A stretch of 64,000 bases of DNA from contig WBMQ01000002.1 in assembly GCA_016630905.1 (NCBI GenBank), positions 2,852,001 to 2,916,000 on the forward strand, written 5' to 3'. Shown here piece after piece: positions 32,169 through 45,689 of the stretch (its first letter is position 1; each line of letters begins with the position of its first letter). The notes below the pieces were generated by a model that had not been told where the DNA came from, did no database searches, and saw only the letters and a program-made list of their open reading frames with translations. A program made the translations under genes and the position numbers. This DNA is from Capillidium heterosporum (Eukaryota; Entomophthoromycota; Entomophthoromycetes; Entomophthorales; Capillidiaceae).

Positions 32169-33564
32169 ATGGAACCCAACCAAAGTAAATCTCAACTAGC
32201 TACCAATATCTCAAATTTGAACTTAGGCAATAACGATACCCAACCAACTTCTCAAGATGAATCTTCAATAAAAGAGTAAGTTTTTCTGGCAAAATTTAAA
32301 TGTGTTTTAAGCTATTTGAAATGAGTAGTTCTCAAACTGCTGCATACCTCCAAGCTATCCAGGATTCAGTTACTTCTACCAAGACCAACTTTCAAAACTT
32401 ATCCAACGTACTATATTTTCAAAATTTTATATTGATTTTTATTTTATATAGACGTTGGCTTCCAATTTACAGCAAACGGTCAAAATGTCCAACATTTTAA
32501 ATTCGACTATGGAAAGGTTTTTGATAGCCAACTTGTCGATAGGTAATTTTACTATATATAAAAATGTCAATAAAATTAATTTTTTATGTAGAGGTGCATA
32601 TGTTACAACCCGAACTTAGTGACAACAAAATTTTACCTCAATTGCAAGTTACCATAACTAATGGTGGACTGTTCCCAATTGCTGGGTTGAAGTATATGAT
32701 AAGATTTGAAACTAAGGTACGCTTTTAGTTTATATTTATTGTTCAACTTTTTTGTTTTGAATATTTATAGGATGGATCTGAAAACTTTCAATTAAAAATG
32801 AAAACGAGTACCAGCAGGTATGCTTTTTATTTTAAAGGAGATACTCAAAGAGTATATTTCTATAGTCAAACTTGTTACCAGGAAGAATCGACAGTAGCTT
32901 TAAATAAAGCAGGTCAGAAGCTAATTTGTAACCCAATAACTTTGTTACCCAAACAAAAGCATAAGGAACTATGGACTTTAATCAATCTCCCCAAGTTACA
33001 AAGGGTAGTTTCGAGTATATCTTTATCCATTTATTAATATTTTTGAATTTTTTAGATGAAAGGGGTGTTCAAAGCAACTTTCCCCAGTCCTGGTACCGAT
33101 ACTTTATTAGAAACCGAATCTTACCCACTTAGTATCTACTGTTTAGATCAGGTAAAATGGCAAGTCTTTTTAAAAAGTAACTAACGCCTCTTTAGTTTTT
33201 AAGGAACACTTATCAATCCTTACCCGTCAATAAAGATTTAGTTCAAGAACCGAAGATGCAACTAAAGTTAAACTTCAACTTTTTGAGGAATTTCTTCAAA
33301 GTTCCACCTACCTGGTCCTTACTACCAAAACAAACTTGGTTGGGGTTGGAGTGCCTGGTAACTTATAAATCCTATTTCTTTACATGAATACTAATACAGT
33401 TCTATCTTTCTTTGTCCTTATAGGACTACGGCGCGATCTATCTTACTCCTAGCAACGAAGTAGAAGTAGAAGTATACTGGCAGGGTTCAGTAGAGTGGGA
33501 AGATGTAGTAGGTAAAGTTGGCCAGGAGTTGGAGGTTTTGAGCCAAAGCTTTTTGATGGACTAA
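32169..33564 (+). CDS. Eight-exon gene of unknown function (345 residues)
   Basis: Exons 32169-32275, 32326-32407, 32452-32542, 32592-32716, 32771-33004, 33056-33151, 33196-33357 and 33424-33564 join without a frame break. The N-terminus (about residues 1-40) is polar and probably disordered (Asn/Gln/Ser-rich). Residues 40-95 look helical, possibly coiled coil (TAAYLQAIQDSVTSTKTNF). The rest is beta-rich: residues 100-140 (LPQLQVTITNGGLFPIAGL) and 200-250 resemble an Ig-like or adaptor-appendage sandwich. The C-terminus is acidic (VEVEVYWQGSVEWEDVVG). No signal peptide or membrane helix. I do not recognise the family. Clean splicing over eight exons argues for an active, conserved gene. Confidence 0.75.
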
Positions 33565-34817
33565 ATATAATACCTTTGCTTTGTAGCTGAGTCAAGTCTT
33601 TAGTTTTAACGTTGTATTTTTATGAGATGTTTCATTACAAGTGTTTCTTGATAAAGTTTTTATGGCTTTAGGTTTATGTAGAATGATGCATTTTTACTCT
33701 ATACCATTTAATAAATTTAGCTTTAGGAATAAGAAGCATTGGAAAACAACTACCTGTTAACTATATAGACAACTTAACCATTGAAATTCAACTATTTATT
33801 AAAAAATATATACATTTTATTAAGCTTATACATTTATTTTAAGTATAATCAAATCAATATATTCCTATCACCACATCTCTTTAAATAATAATCTATCTTA
33901 ATTCCTGCTCAATTTTTAGTAGAACATTGATTTCAATTTACTAGTATATTTACAGGTTGTCTATTAAATATGTATTTTTTCAGTTAAGCATATACAAATT
34001 TGGTCAATATTTTTATAAAATTTATATAAGTTAGTAGCTGCTGACAACGCTTATATTTAACTTACATTGATAGGCCAGCTTTCCTACCTTGGCATCACTA
34101 CTCTATTGCGTCATGTAGATCTTAGTGCTTTCATTCTTTTAGTGCGTTGAGTTAGGTCCTAGTACATCCGATTTCCTACTTGAGGGGCAAGTTAGCTTAG
34201 CTCACTTGAAGTCCAGGGTTACTTCTGCTTCAACTACATATTGTCTACCCATTTCTTGACATATCTTCCTAGTATATTTCTAATAATCCAGTTGTAGATA
34301 GAGTGGTTCAAGGATAACTCGCTAGCTTCAGTTTAATTTTAGCTTGGTTGTCTGTAAGAAAGCCACTTAGCTTTGCTTTGAATTACTGTTAAAGTTGAAT
34401 ACCTAGCCACCTGTCTAATTTTACTGAACTTCTTAATGAAGTTTTATGTTGGTAGATGTTTATCTTTCGATGGAAGTTGATACTACTCCTCATACCTTGC
34501 TGTATATAAAGTAATTGCTAAACCTAGGCTAGATACAAATGCCTATCTATAAATGATAGCACTGATCTCTAATTTATTGCTCATTTGAACTATATTTACA
34601 AATTTTCCGTTGCCGACAGCACTCATATCTTCATGCAATATCCTATGAAATGAAAAGAAATCGAGCCTGATAAATACATTAATTATAAAATTTTATTCAA
34701 TAGAATACCATATCAAAACATATAAATAGCAAAAACATAAAAGGGACAGATTGATGAACAAATGGTTTAATAGATATTGGTACCAAAAAGCAATGAGTTG
34801 AGAGGGAGAAGCATTAT
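33565..34817. other. Intergenic, convergent 3' ends
   Basis: Lies between two converging genes. AT-rich, no feature supported. Confidence 0.5.
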
Positions 34818-35386
34818 TTAGAAACCGTGGAGCTTGATCAAGCTCTTGTCGGCGATCTTCTGCGAAGTTAAGAAGTCGAAAAGCTTGGTGCGTTGATCTC
34901 CCTGAAGCTGGATGACCTCACCCAATTCCTCGTCGTCGACGATGTTACCGTTGCAGGCAAAGTCCTTCTTGAAATGCTTGAGCATCTTCTTCTGGTCGAA
35001 CTGCTTGGGTAGCCCTTGCAGGGTGGTCAGGGTCTTGCGACCGTTACGTTGTTGAATACGGATATCTAGAGTAAAGAATTAATACCATGTTTGAATAAAA
35101 TTGGAAAATATAACGGAAAAACTCAGTGTAACTATGACTACAAAATTGTATAAATGGGTCATAGTAGTCAAGCCCCAATAACTGGCGCTTAAAATACTAC
35201 TACCAAAAATTATTATCATCATGTTGGAAAATAAAGTTGAGAGATGGACTTACGGACGTACTCAGTTTTGGCTTTTACAGTGTCCTCAGCGATGCCAGTG
35301 TCGGCAAAAGGATCTAATAAAAATCAATAAAGGTATAAAATATATAAATGCTTACCATAGGTAGAGAGGTTGTTGATAGTTGACAT
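34818..35386 (-). CDS. SUI1: Translation initiation factor eIF1 (SUI1)
   Basis: Three exons (35386-35356, 35313-35254, 35065-34818; introns of 42 and 188 nt) give 112 residues, the usual eIF1 length. The factor binds the 40S subunit near the P site and guards start-codon selection. The SUI1 domain is highly conserved: HIRIQQRNGRKTLTTLQGL, FKKDFACNGNIVDDEELG and EVIQLQGDQRTK, ending LIKLHGF as in yeast and human. The start MSTINNLSTYDPFAD is typical of the family. The second intron is long for this locus. Confidence 0.98.
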
Positions 35387-38300
35387 AAACTGTGGGATAG
35401 GTTGCAGCTTTAAACTCTTGGCTACTAGTCTTTATAAATTTATTCTTAATGAAAAGGATAAAGGAAAGGAAAGCGGTAAAGTAAAAATTTTGGCTTGCGA
35501 CCAACCCACAGTTTGTATTTAGGCGTTTTTGAGTTGGTAATCCATTTAAACCAATTAGATAAACTTTACCCAACCTAAGGTTCCAACTTACTTAATCAAA
35601 TTTATTTCATTGGTTGGAGTTAGGGCTTGGGACTCAGTTAAATCGATTTGGTGGCATTAGGCTTGTGGGTTCGATTTTTGAGATAGAACTTGAAGTTTTG
35701 GAGTTGGTTGGCAAAGTTTGATTTGGTAGGATGGGTTGAATGTTCAAATAGACCAGGAATACTGCAGCTTCATCTAATACTTGGAGTGAAATTTACGCAT
35801 GTAGACCGATAGGTAGCTTTATATGAAATGCTGAAGGGTTTTGAGAATATATCTTATTTGTTTAGCATTTGGTGATCAACTTTCTTTATAAATTCCTATA
35901 CAAAAAGATTATACGAGCAAGGAAAAAAGCTGGCATATATTTATAATTACGAATGGTATCTGTATTAAACTACTTATCACTCTGATTCAGAATTTTACAC
36001 ACTACATTACGTTTATACTAAAGTTACATTACAAAAAATTAGGATCAAATTAATAGGTATCTTTGTTAGATAAGAATTCTTGGTTTAATAAAATGGATTT
36101 TCATTCTTTACAATTTCCACTACTTTCTAATCTAGATAAGTGAAGCAATATACTACAGAAATGCTTATTTTTCCTATATTAGTTTGCCTGTATATTGTAA
36201 TTATGCTTACATAGTGTCTGCTATATCTATGTCGAAAATTAGATCTAAACTAGGTAACAGCAGATAGCGAACTAAAACCCTATCAAGTGGAAACCAAAGT
36301 CAAAGTCCTAGCTAAAAATCAACCCACTATAACCTCATCGGTATGACAGAAATTTTCAAGATAATCAATATGTTAGTCCAAGAATGATAAGCAAGAGAAT
36401 CGAATAATACACTAAGGGCATAAAGAAATAGATTGAGGAGTCAGGTCAGCTACAACACCAAGGGTTGAAGGTTGGATAGTCAGTTTATTAAGCTCGTTCA
36501 CATCTTAAGAACGTTCACTTTAAATTTAACTGCCACACTTTTATATTATTTTTAATCTAGCTAATAAACTGTTACACTTAAAGTTTTAAAGACATTTGCA
36601 GCTTTCGTAGCTTCATGAAGACTGTTTTCCTAGGATGCTAGTCTTACTAATACAATCGTCGATTAATTTGTTGAGTTATATTGACATAGATCATAATTTT
36701 TCAATAGCACTCAAGGTCTAAACTATCTGAACTTGCCAACTTCATTTTGGAAAATGGAACTCAGTAGCTATTGACAACGATGTCTTTAGAAAACAGGTAA
36801 CTTTAATAGCTTAAACTTGTAGTTCGTTACCTTCAGCTCTGAAACTAGGTTTGGTAATTGGTTCTAGATCCTTGTCGCTAGACACTACCGTTCTTTATTG
36901 ATACTGATTCATGTAAAGGTGTAACAAATCTATCAAAGTTATTAAGTTGATGCTACTCGAGCTATTTTACACATTAAAAACTCTTTTTATTTGACTTTAT
37001 ATCTAATTTACGCTAATATATCCACCTTACCTTCACTATATTACTCACATATCACTTTTACTTCAAGTCTTACGTGCCATATAAACCTTCCTACGCCTCG
37101 ATAATCTTCTACTTCCTATATGCTTTTCAATCCAAGTATTTCATTAAAGGGTGTAGTGAAAGTAAATTACCTCACCAAGTTCCTTGTACACTATTTTTCG
37201 TACCATCATTACCTTGACTCAAATTCATCACCATTAAACTTGCTATAAAATACTCAAAACCAACTTACGGCCTACGATTCTAGCCATTTTTCCAACCAAC
37301 AGCTTGATAGGAGATATGAGATGCTGAGGATTTGCATTCATCAAAACCATATTTCCATGTTAAAATACTAGCCTACAAAGTTAAAATTTCGGTTCCTTTA
37401 AAGTATAGTGTCGCTTTACGGCTAAGTTTATTTAAAGTTCTATCCAGCTATAATATTGTTGTATATATTCAAATTTCAAAGTACGTTTATTAAATATTGC
37501 AGAACATACCAATACAAAAAAATTAAATGTATACAACTTGTGACGTATATGTAGGTATACTTTTATTCCATTTGAAACCTGGCAATTTATGATTAGCTTT
37601 CTACCGGAAATCAATCTTATAAGAAATGTTATATTTACTATAATGGAAGCACTTGTTGGCCTATTCGTATCCTATTTCCTATAAAACCATCCTATTTTTA
37701 TTTTTGCATTTTGAATTAAGCTCAAGGCAATAGATACTACTCAGACCTTTAATTGTTTACTAAGAGAATTACTTTGAGTCACCAGTAGTACCAACCGCTC
37801 ACTACTTCCTTTAGCTAATATCAAAAAATCGCATGCAAAATATAGCAGCTTGCTATTTGGGAAAATATAATTAACTGTTAAAATTTTTGGTCATCTATTT
37901 ATATATCTTTTGAAGGAAGCTCATGTTTTCTATTTATGGTAATTTATTAGAATATAGCATCCAACTAAAACTTTGCAAAGGTTGAAGAAATTCTAGTATA
38001 ACATCAAGTAAAACCTTAACTAACCTTCATAAAAGGCTATTCATAGTGAGATATAAATGTAGTTGGATTGATATCATTTCAAAAGATTAATGAAAGAACT
38101 CTATATTTACATCATAATTTTAAAACTCCTACCCAAAACGATTCGATAATCAAGTACATGTATGTACAATAAAAGAAAATAATGCTACATTTGAAGCTGA
38201 TATTCTCGATAAACTTTTCTAACTATTTACCCCTACTCCTTCGAAAATTACTTGCGTTTCTACTATGTAAAACCAGTCTAAATTTTATAATAGAATGATA

Positions 38301-38593
38301 TTGGATGAAAATTACAAACTAAATCACCAACTTTTCAAAGATGGAAAATATAGAGTAAGGTGTTCATAGCTTTAACTATCAATTTACAGAACATCCGTAC
38401 TCCTATCAACTTTTTTCATCAATGTATTTATTTATTACTAAGGATTCCTAACTCTCTAGGTTCAAAAGCCACTATATATAAACCAGCTTCAACCTCGAGA
38501 CACAACGTAAAACTCATTTTCTTAACCAAGAATCCTAAACTAAACCATCATGTAAAAAATTGCTGCTATTGTTGTTTTCCTCGCCTTCATCAT
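35387..38593. other. Long gene-poor interval
   Basis: Promoter of eIF1 at the left, then AT-rich DNA. At 37287 on the - strand ATG GCT AGA ATC GTA GGC C is followed by a perfect GTAAGT donor, but no convincing downstream exon follows. No RNA gene seen. Confidence 0.4.
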
Positions 38594-38881
38594 CTCAATA
38601 CGCCAGTATAAGAATGAGATCTTTGAGCTCATCACCAGTAACTTCACCTGTCATTTCAACGCCACCAGCTACTATTTTGGCAAGCTTAAGCCTCAATAAG
38701 TGTTGTGCCATTCCAATACTGGTAATTGCAGGATGTTGGAATACGTCTACGATAGCGAGCCCAATCTTCACATAAATATCATTAGCTGAGATAGAATTAA
38801 GCTATATTTCCAAGTCTACGGTAGGCACAAGTATCGTCAGTTAAAAGATAGTACTAATATCCAATTGATCTATAACTTACC
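38594..38881 (-). pseudogene. Relic of a spliced gene, C-terminal exon
   Basis: The exon 38800-38594 reads without a stop for 68 codons: ISANDIYVKIGLAIVDVF, HPAITSIGMAQHLLRLKL and GGVEMTGEVTGDELKDLI. It is preceded by a proper acceptor (ATATAG) and, 80 bp upstream, by a GTAAGTT donor at 38880. The upstream exon soon hits stops in every frame that keeps phase, so the gene seems truncated. The helical, amphipathic sequence is not one I recognise. Confidence 0.35.
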
Positions 38882-40259
38882 GGGTCAGAATCCAATTGAG
38901 TAAATCAAAATTTTGGTAACGACGATGACGCTAAAATGTTATAGATTAATAGGTTTCAAGAATAGAGTAGCAGATATCCCCTTTAATAGCCCACCTGTTA
39001 TTTTCAATAAACACTCTATAGAAATTCTATGTATACACTTTTATTTTATTTTAGTTTCTTTTTGTCTTGCATTTTTAAAAGCCTATCCAAGTAGGAAATA
39101 CACATTATCAAGTTTTTATTATAGCCTAATCGGAGCACCTACTAGCACGATGTTTTTTCTATTCAGTGTAGATTTGAAACCCATCTAAAGGTGCGAGTAT
39201 ATTTTAATTGCCGAAGGTTTCATCCCCTTTACATAAAGAACCATTTACAAGGAGAATTCAGCCTACTCTAACAAGATATAGCTGAGAAGACTAGTTTTTA
39301 ACCGGTTGATGTTTAAATTTAGGATAGTTTATCTGTAATAGACACTCTTTCAATAATAGAACTCAGCCCTAAGTTAGTATATGCATCAACTCTCATAAAA
39401 GAAAGTCTGCCTTCAAGTAAGTAAAGTGGTGTCATAAAAACTAGGTACAATAACTGTTCTTTATGTTCACAATACTCTAGAGTTCATATTACAAAGTTGT
39501 TTGAACAGCTAGAAATATTTACATAATTGATTTAATTGATAAAGATAAATATATCAAATATTCGGTATAAAGTAGCGCCTACTTATTTAAAGTATTAGAA
39601 TACCTGACTGAAAAACCCATCGGCAGTTTTTTATTAATACTCAATATTACAGTCAGCTTCTCTCCCTATATTGAGAGTTCTTACTGATTTGCCTACCCAG
39701 AATCCTTCATCTAGGTAGCGAGTTTACCAGTAGCGCTAAGGGTATTGTGCGAATATATCATTTTCCTAGCTTATCAAGTATAGCTGAAAGAAAGTGGATA
39801 GTTATTGTTGTTTGTTAGCACTCATCCACTCAAGTTTCAACAAAAGATATTTCCGATAGCTCTTCAATTTAGGTAACGAAACCTGAACGATGCTAGCTGT
39901 TATCTCATCTTAATCTAAAGTAAAATTGGATAAAAGTGACTTTCATATCTTCAATCGTTAGTTCAAAGTAAATTTAGCCATGTACTACACTTTATTATAG
40001 TGAGAGTAGTTTTGTTCAACAATAATGTTGAGTCTTTCTACTACTGAAAGCTTATGAATTTAGCAACTTTTGACAAATTAACGTTCAAGAAAAATTTATC
40101 CTTCCAGTTCGATTTGTTAATGCTATTTATCAAGATATAACTGACTTTCATATACCTTGTAGTGGAGGGTTGAAAAATAAGTTATAAGATTGGTAAAAAG
40201 AACAATATAATATATATTTCTTTAAATTAAGTTTTAAAAAGTAGTTGTAATAGAGTTAT
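38882..40259. other. Gene-poor interval
   Basis: No supported gene. Some protein-like sequence on the - strand near 38.95-39.05 kb (ENNRWAIKGDICYSILETY) may be the remainder of the relic to its left. Confidence 0.35.
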
Positions 40260-40464
40260 TTATTAGATAGATTAAAGGTAGAGAGGTAGAGTAGGTATAC
40301 AGGACAGCTAATCAACCATGTTTACGGACGTGGTCGAACTTAGCTTTCTGACAGTTCAACCCGTCGCACTTTTTGATGGGGCCGGAGTGGATCGTATTGT
40401 AAACATGGTTGATTAGCTGTCCTGTATAACTACTCTACCTCTCTACCTTTAATCTACCTAATAA
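40260..40464. repeat. Large inverted repeat: 66-bp arms, 73-bp loop
   Basis: Arms 40260-40325 and 40399-40464 are reverse complements with two mismatches. The core ACAGGACAGCTAATCAACCA is identical in both. The loop reads on the - strand as a coding tail (GPIKKCDGLNCQKAKFDHV, then RKHG and a stop, the stop lying in the arm), similar to the C-termini of two decayed small genes at 44.4 and 46.1 kb. It could be a fold-back rearrangement of such a gene's 3' end, or a miniature inverted-repeat element that has caught it. No clear target duplication is seen. Confidence 0.85.
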
Positions 40465-43400
40465 AACTATATATTTAAAATCTGATGTTCCAAAAATGTT
40501 TTTAATTTTGACATCTTAGTTTCGACCATCTAAGCTGCACCTAAAAGTGGACAAGTAAAATTTTATAACTCAAGATTTTCATTCTAAACTTAAATACAAT
40601 ATATGCTTGCTTTTAATCTGTACAGCCTACTAATTTTCTTTGCGGCTAGCTTTTCAACCCTTTTACCAACACTCAATGAAAGCTGTGACCACCTCGTCTT
40701 CCCAAATAGCCTACTAAATCAAGCTGAAAGGATCAATTTTACTAACACTAATTCACTAAAAGATTAGTAAACGTAGCTAGGAATATCTAGTAATGAAAAG
40801 TTCAGCTCCATTTCAGGCCATCAAAAGGCTCTTCGAAATGTCTTCTGATTGTGTGATCGTATCACTTACTTTACCAAGCTTTGTATATGATATTCCAAGC
40901 CTTGCGATTCAATTCGTAACTATTATTTCGAATGTATTATCCCCAGAACGATATAGGAGCGGATAATGTGCTTTATAAACTGTGACTAAGTCACAGACAC
41001 CTATTACTTTTATTAGTTCTTTTAGAAAACTCCAAAATTGATTACTTGCTTTGTACTATGGTATACAGTGGCTCCTCTGGCACCTTGCGACGCATTCTCC
41101 ATGTGTTTATCCTCAATTTCTATCGCAAGAAGACCAACGATGCAGCTGTTGTCTTATCCTAGGATTGGATGCATTACATTCTTGTAGTAAGTAAAAGTTT
41201 AGTAGCGACAGAAACTCTATCAATTTTAAACCATATAGCCAATAATACGATATTCTAGCTCAAAACCGGGCTCGACGACTTTTACAGTTTATTTGTCATA
41301 GGTATAAAAATTCAAACCCGAGATTTATTATTCATCTGTGAATGCTGTTCAATTGATATCTTCTTTAGCTATATTCTAACTTCACAATATTTTTGCTAAT
41401 AAATTGAGCTCATCTCTAAAAAGATATAATCGATTGTCAAACCTGTTTGTGTACCTTGCTGGTTTATAAAGAATTCAAAGTTATCAGAAATGCCTTAGGT
41501 ACTTTGTGCAAACCAAAGGATTTCGACAAAGCTACCAATGCAAATTGACAAACTTTTATATATTCGAGGTATATAAATAGCACATCAAAGCTGCTGATAA
41601 AAATACTCTATTAAACTGTATACCTTTGAAGAATATTTAGACCATAAAACAATACATATGCCAATTAGTAAACTATACATTGTAAAATAGAAGTACTTTT
41701 CTCGTAGCGAAAGTATAGCACAATAAAATCAAAGAGATATATTCGTTAGATGCATAGTTGTCAAGATCATTTAGTAGCTGCACAGTCAATTGAAATTCAC
41801 CATCTTTTTTCTTACTCAATTCACGTTGAAATGGTTATCCGATGTATGTGACCGACAAGGAATTAGGTGCCAATCTTCTAAGATTCACTATTGCTGGTGC
41901 TGAATTTGACTGCTTCATAACATTTATCTAGCTTGAGGTCCTTTGGAAAGCTGATGTTTAGTAAATTGTAGAACTTGAAGTCGATAACTATATGAGATGT
42001 GCTTGGACTTTGACATCAATGTCTACAGGTTTTATCCTTTAGAGTGATGAGTAAAGCACTGGCTATCGGATTTGCAACTTATAGTAATAGTAATGGTGGT
42101 TGTAAAAAGGCAATATTTAAATACTTTAATATTTGGACATTAGAAATTAGTGACACTGAAGCGAGTTGAAATAGTAACTGAAGTAGCAATTGGCGACTCA
42201 TCAGACTTTGACAAGTATTTACAAAGTTGAGTTTAAAAGTTTACTATATAGTTTACAAACTATAATGACGGAGACACAATGCAGGTAGGAGGTAGGATCG
42301 AAGATACGTGACTTTTAACGCTAGCCTCGACAGTCCTATGGGATATTAAAAAGAACTAAACTATCATCTCTGCAATCAGATATCAGGTAACAGCTGTCAG
42401 ATACAGTAACCTTGAAGCTGGTTTGAGTATAACTTACCACATAAGTGTATTACTTCTCCAAAAACTATTCAAGTCATTACAGGTATGATTTATCATTCAA
42501 AGGATTGACTTTTGAGACTGATCAGAAGATGGAAAGTTAAAATCAAATTTAGGCTAGAAGAGCTATTTCATAGAATTTCATATATTCATGGTAGTTAATG
42601 GGAATGCTAAATACTATGGCTGGGAGTTTATAATTGTACTATTTTTACACCTTTGATTGAAGATATCTACCTCATCAATGCTTCTATTTAGCTTTGCTGC
42701 TTCGAAGGAGGTTATAGGTTTAATTGAAGTTGGCTATTGGATCTTATTGTTTAACACTTGGTACAAGTTTGAATTGGGTTAAAATGACTAAACTAGGTAA
42801 ACATATCGTCGATATCGAAATGTCGCTAAAATAAAGTATTAAAATATTTTAATACACCCTACTTTGATATTGGTATGAATGGATCTGATACAACTTGTGA
42901 AATATGTGATGTAAATTTAAAGTTGACAAGATCAATACAGCATTCTAATTTAATTATCTTTGATTAAACTACCTATATTAATAGACTAACGATAAAATTG
43001 ACTTTGGATGTCAGTAGCTTACCTACAGTCTAAAAAGTAAATTTGAGTATTTGAAGATGTCCTTCACATAAATATTTGTCCAACTTGAAGTTTGAGTTTG
43101 TAATCAATATTTTATGATAGCTTTAGTAGGTATCAACAACTTTCACACTTTGTATATATAGTTCTTAATTAATATCAGCAATATCCATAGCTTAGAGTTT
43201 AGTAGAATTTTACTACTAAAAGTAGTATTTTAGTGCACAACTTATATAGTGTAATTTACTAAGACTAAAGCCAATGAAGCTATTACCGATAGCAAGCTTT
43301 TTCAAATCACTAAAGAAAACTTTCCAAGTCCATAAAGATTTATAGGTATTCAATAGACTTAGAATTAAAGTTGTAATAAACAGGCTTTAATTAGATAGGC

Positions 43401-43873
43401 TTTTCCTATAGTCAACTTTTAAGTTACTTTATATCATTCTACAACTTTTGAATACTAATTTATATATTGGAATTAATTCAAATTTCGTGGGCTAAACCCA
43501 ATATACAGTACAAACCCGTAGTTGAGTTAAGCATATACCTTAAACTATCATTTGTACAGTTTTAACTACAGTTGGTAGTTTTTATAGGTACCAAGCACTG
43601 CTTTGATCATAAATCTTTACAACCTAACTTTAATGTAAAATTGATGCAGCGTGTAAAAGCTCCAGACCAGGATAACATCTTATTCTATTCTGATCTGGAG
43701 CTGTGAGCTGGATTTTAAGCCTCAAGTGATGCATCACTTTATTTTGATAGCTAACATCAGTCTATGGAATATGTAGTGAATAAAATTACATTGTCTTGCT
43801 TTATAAAAAGAACTTATAAATTAATGGACTTCCTAGTAGTTTTGATTCCTAATTGAAAGTATAGATATAAAAA
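40465..43873. other. Gene-poor interval with relics
   Basis: At about 41.75-42.06 kb the - strand holds broken protein-like pieces (YNLLNISFPKDLKLDKCYEA, ELSKKKDGEFQLTVQLLND), in style like the decayed copies at 25.1 and 28.9 kb. At 43658-43702 a 13-bp hairpin (AGCTCCAGACCAG / CTGATCTGGAGCT, 19-nt loop) occurs without poly-T or gene context. The rest is AT-rich without support for a gene. Confidence 0.35.
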
Positions 43874-44460
43874 ATGGAAAATTCATACCAAAGGCATTAC
43901 AACGAAAAGGAAAACTTTAACTGTTTTAATCACTTTTGTAGCATTTTTCAGATATCTCCACCTCTTCTGAGCTCATACAGATGGCTGAGTACTATGATCT
44001 ATAACCCTAGATACCGACCAAGCTTCCAGTGGTTAAGGTTCAAATCTAACACTTATAATAAAACCTCCAGCTTCATTTGAAGTTTAATTGGGAGCGTCAG
44101 TACCTACTACACCAAAACTGATCTCAAATAGAAAGATAACTACAACCCTACCAAGTACTCTGGCTACGACGACTCCGCCTATAGTACCGCCTACAATATC
44201 CATTACAATGATATGTTCTCAAAAAGATTTACAGATCAAAGAGTAGGAAGGTCAAGGTCAAAGTTGGCAATAAAGGTAAAAGCAAGAGCAAATTCAAGTT
44301 TATAATGCTATGCAAACGGATCTACAGGGACCCAGACCATACCTACAAAAATATCAGCAGATGTCTACATGATAACTGCAAAAACACTAAAAAACATCAT
44401 AACAGTTATCATAAAGATATTTTTTGTTTGATGCATCCCCATCCAAGCGAAAGTCTTTAA
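43874..44460 (+). pseudogene. Decayed small secreted Cys/His-tailed protein gene, copy 1
   Basis: A signal-peptide-like stretch (KTLTVLITFVAFF, near 43911) has lost a proper start. Broken sequence follows, including a Tyr-rich segment (NYNPTKYSGYDDSAYSTAYN). The last frame, to a stop at 44458-44460, ends with a basic Cys/His tail: YKNISRCLHDNCKNTKKHHN. The tail matches copy 2 at 46.1 kb and the loop of the inverted repeat at 40.3 kb. It is a host gene broken by several stops and frame changes. Confidence 0.45.
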
Positions 44461-45689
44461 TCACGTTATTCCCTTTCAGGTTCATCTAGTTAAAAAGGAA
44501 GTAGCATCGACGGAACAGTAGTTTGAAAGCCGATTATTGAATATATATCTACCTTTACTTTTGAAAATACTAAAATGTTTTCTATTTGTACATTTTACTG
44601 TCGTTGAAGGATGTATATGAATTTTATTGAAAGCACGGTGTAGCTTTGACTTTGTATATTGACTTGAACTCTTCAATTGGAAGTTTAGGCTGGTAGATAG
44701 CTTTTCAAACCAATACCTAAAAACCTTTAAAGCAACTTTATTCTAGTTATATTTCGAAATTTAATAGCGAAGTTTCCTTAGATTGTACGAGTTTATGTCA
44801 CTATAATATATAAATTAGTGAAAATGCTTAAGAATGTGTCAACAAATTAAAGTTGGATCCATCCACTTCATTTTAAATCTTAACTTCAACTACAATCATC
44901 CAATTAATATATGGATTTATTGCAAATACTGTGCATTGATATAATTTATGTATTAGTATTTATATTTTGTTTATATATGAATAATGAACTTTGCAAAGCC
45001 AAAATTTCTATTAGCAGGTAACTTCAGGCACCAACGAATTAAAATTTCAACAAAAAATAGATTATAAATCTAAATTTAGCTTATGATCCAGTAATTATAT
45101 ATCTATAGATACTTTAAATGTAAATATTTTTTAATTTACCTTTTATTGTTTAGATATTGATATAGTAATTTTCAACTATTTTGAAAATTTTATGCAAAAT
45201 TGCACATTCTTTATCTGTATTAAGAATAATCGAAATACAGTTTCAACATTTGGCTGCATAGTTCAAAGGCTCCAAGTTTGTAAGCACAATTAGAAGTTCT
45301 CAAATTTAGGAGAGTCATCTAGAGTAGTCATTTTAATTAAGCTCCTAGAATGCCAGAAGCCAGCAAACTTTAACTACATTGTCAATATGCGGTAGGTATA
45401 TGCATAACTATCTCTTATAAGCGAATGTGATGGAAAGGAAGCTGCTTATACGATTTATAAACTTACTTTATCAAAAATATAATTTAGATGACGGATTCAT
45501 CGAATGATGAAGATTAATCATATATGAATAAATATACGTATTTGTTATATGTACAATTTACCATACAAGACTCAATATATGTACGATTTCACTTTGCGTT
45601 TGGAACTTGTGAAGCTTTTTCTTTGGTTTTTAAAAATGAATTCACTAGCTCATGAAATTTGCTAGTACTTTTGATTCAGGATCAAAATA
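44461..45689. other. Intergenic, AT-rich
   Basis: Nothing supported between the two decayed copies. Confidence 0.45.

Noticed and set aside
37262-37287. Possible first exon MARIVG with a perfect GTAAGT donor on the - strand
   Set aside because: The sequence after the next acceptor gives only a short unrecognisable tail, so there is no supported gene.
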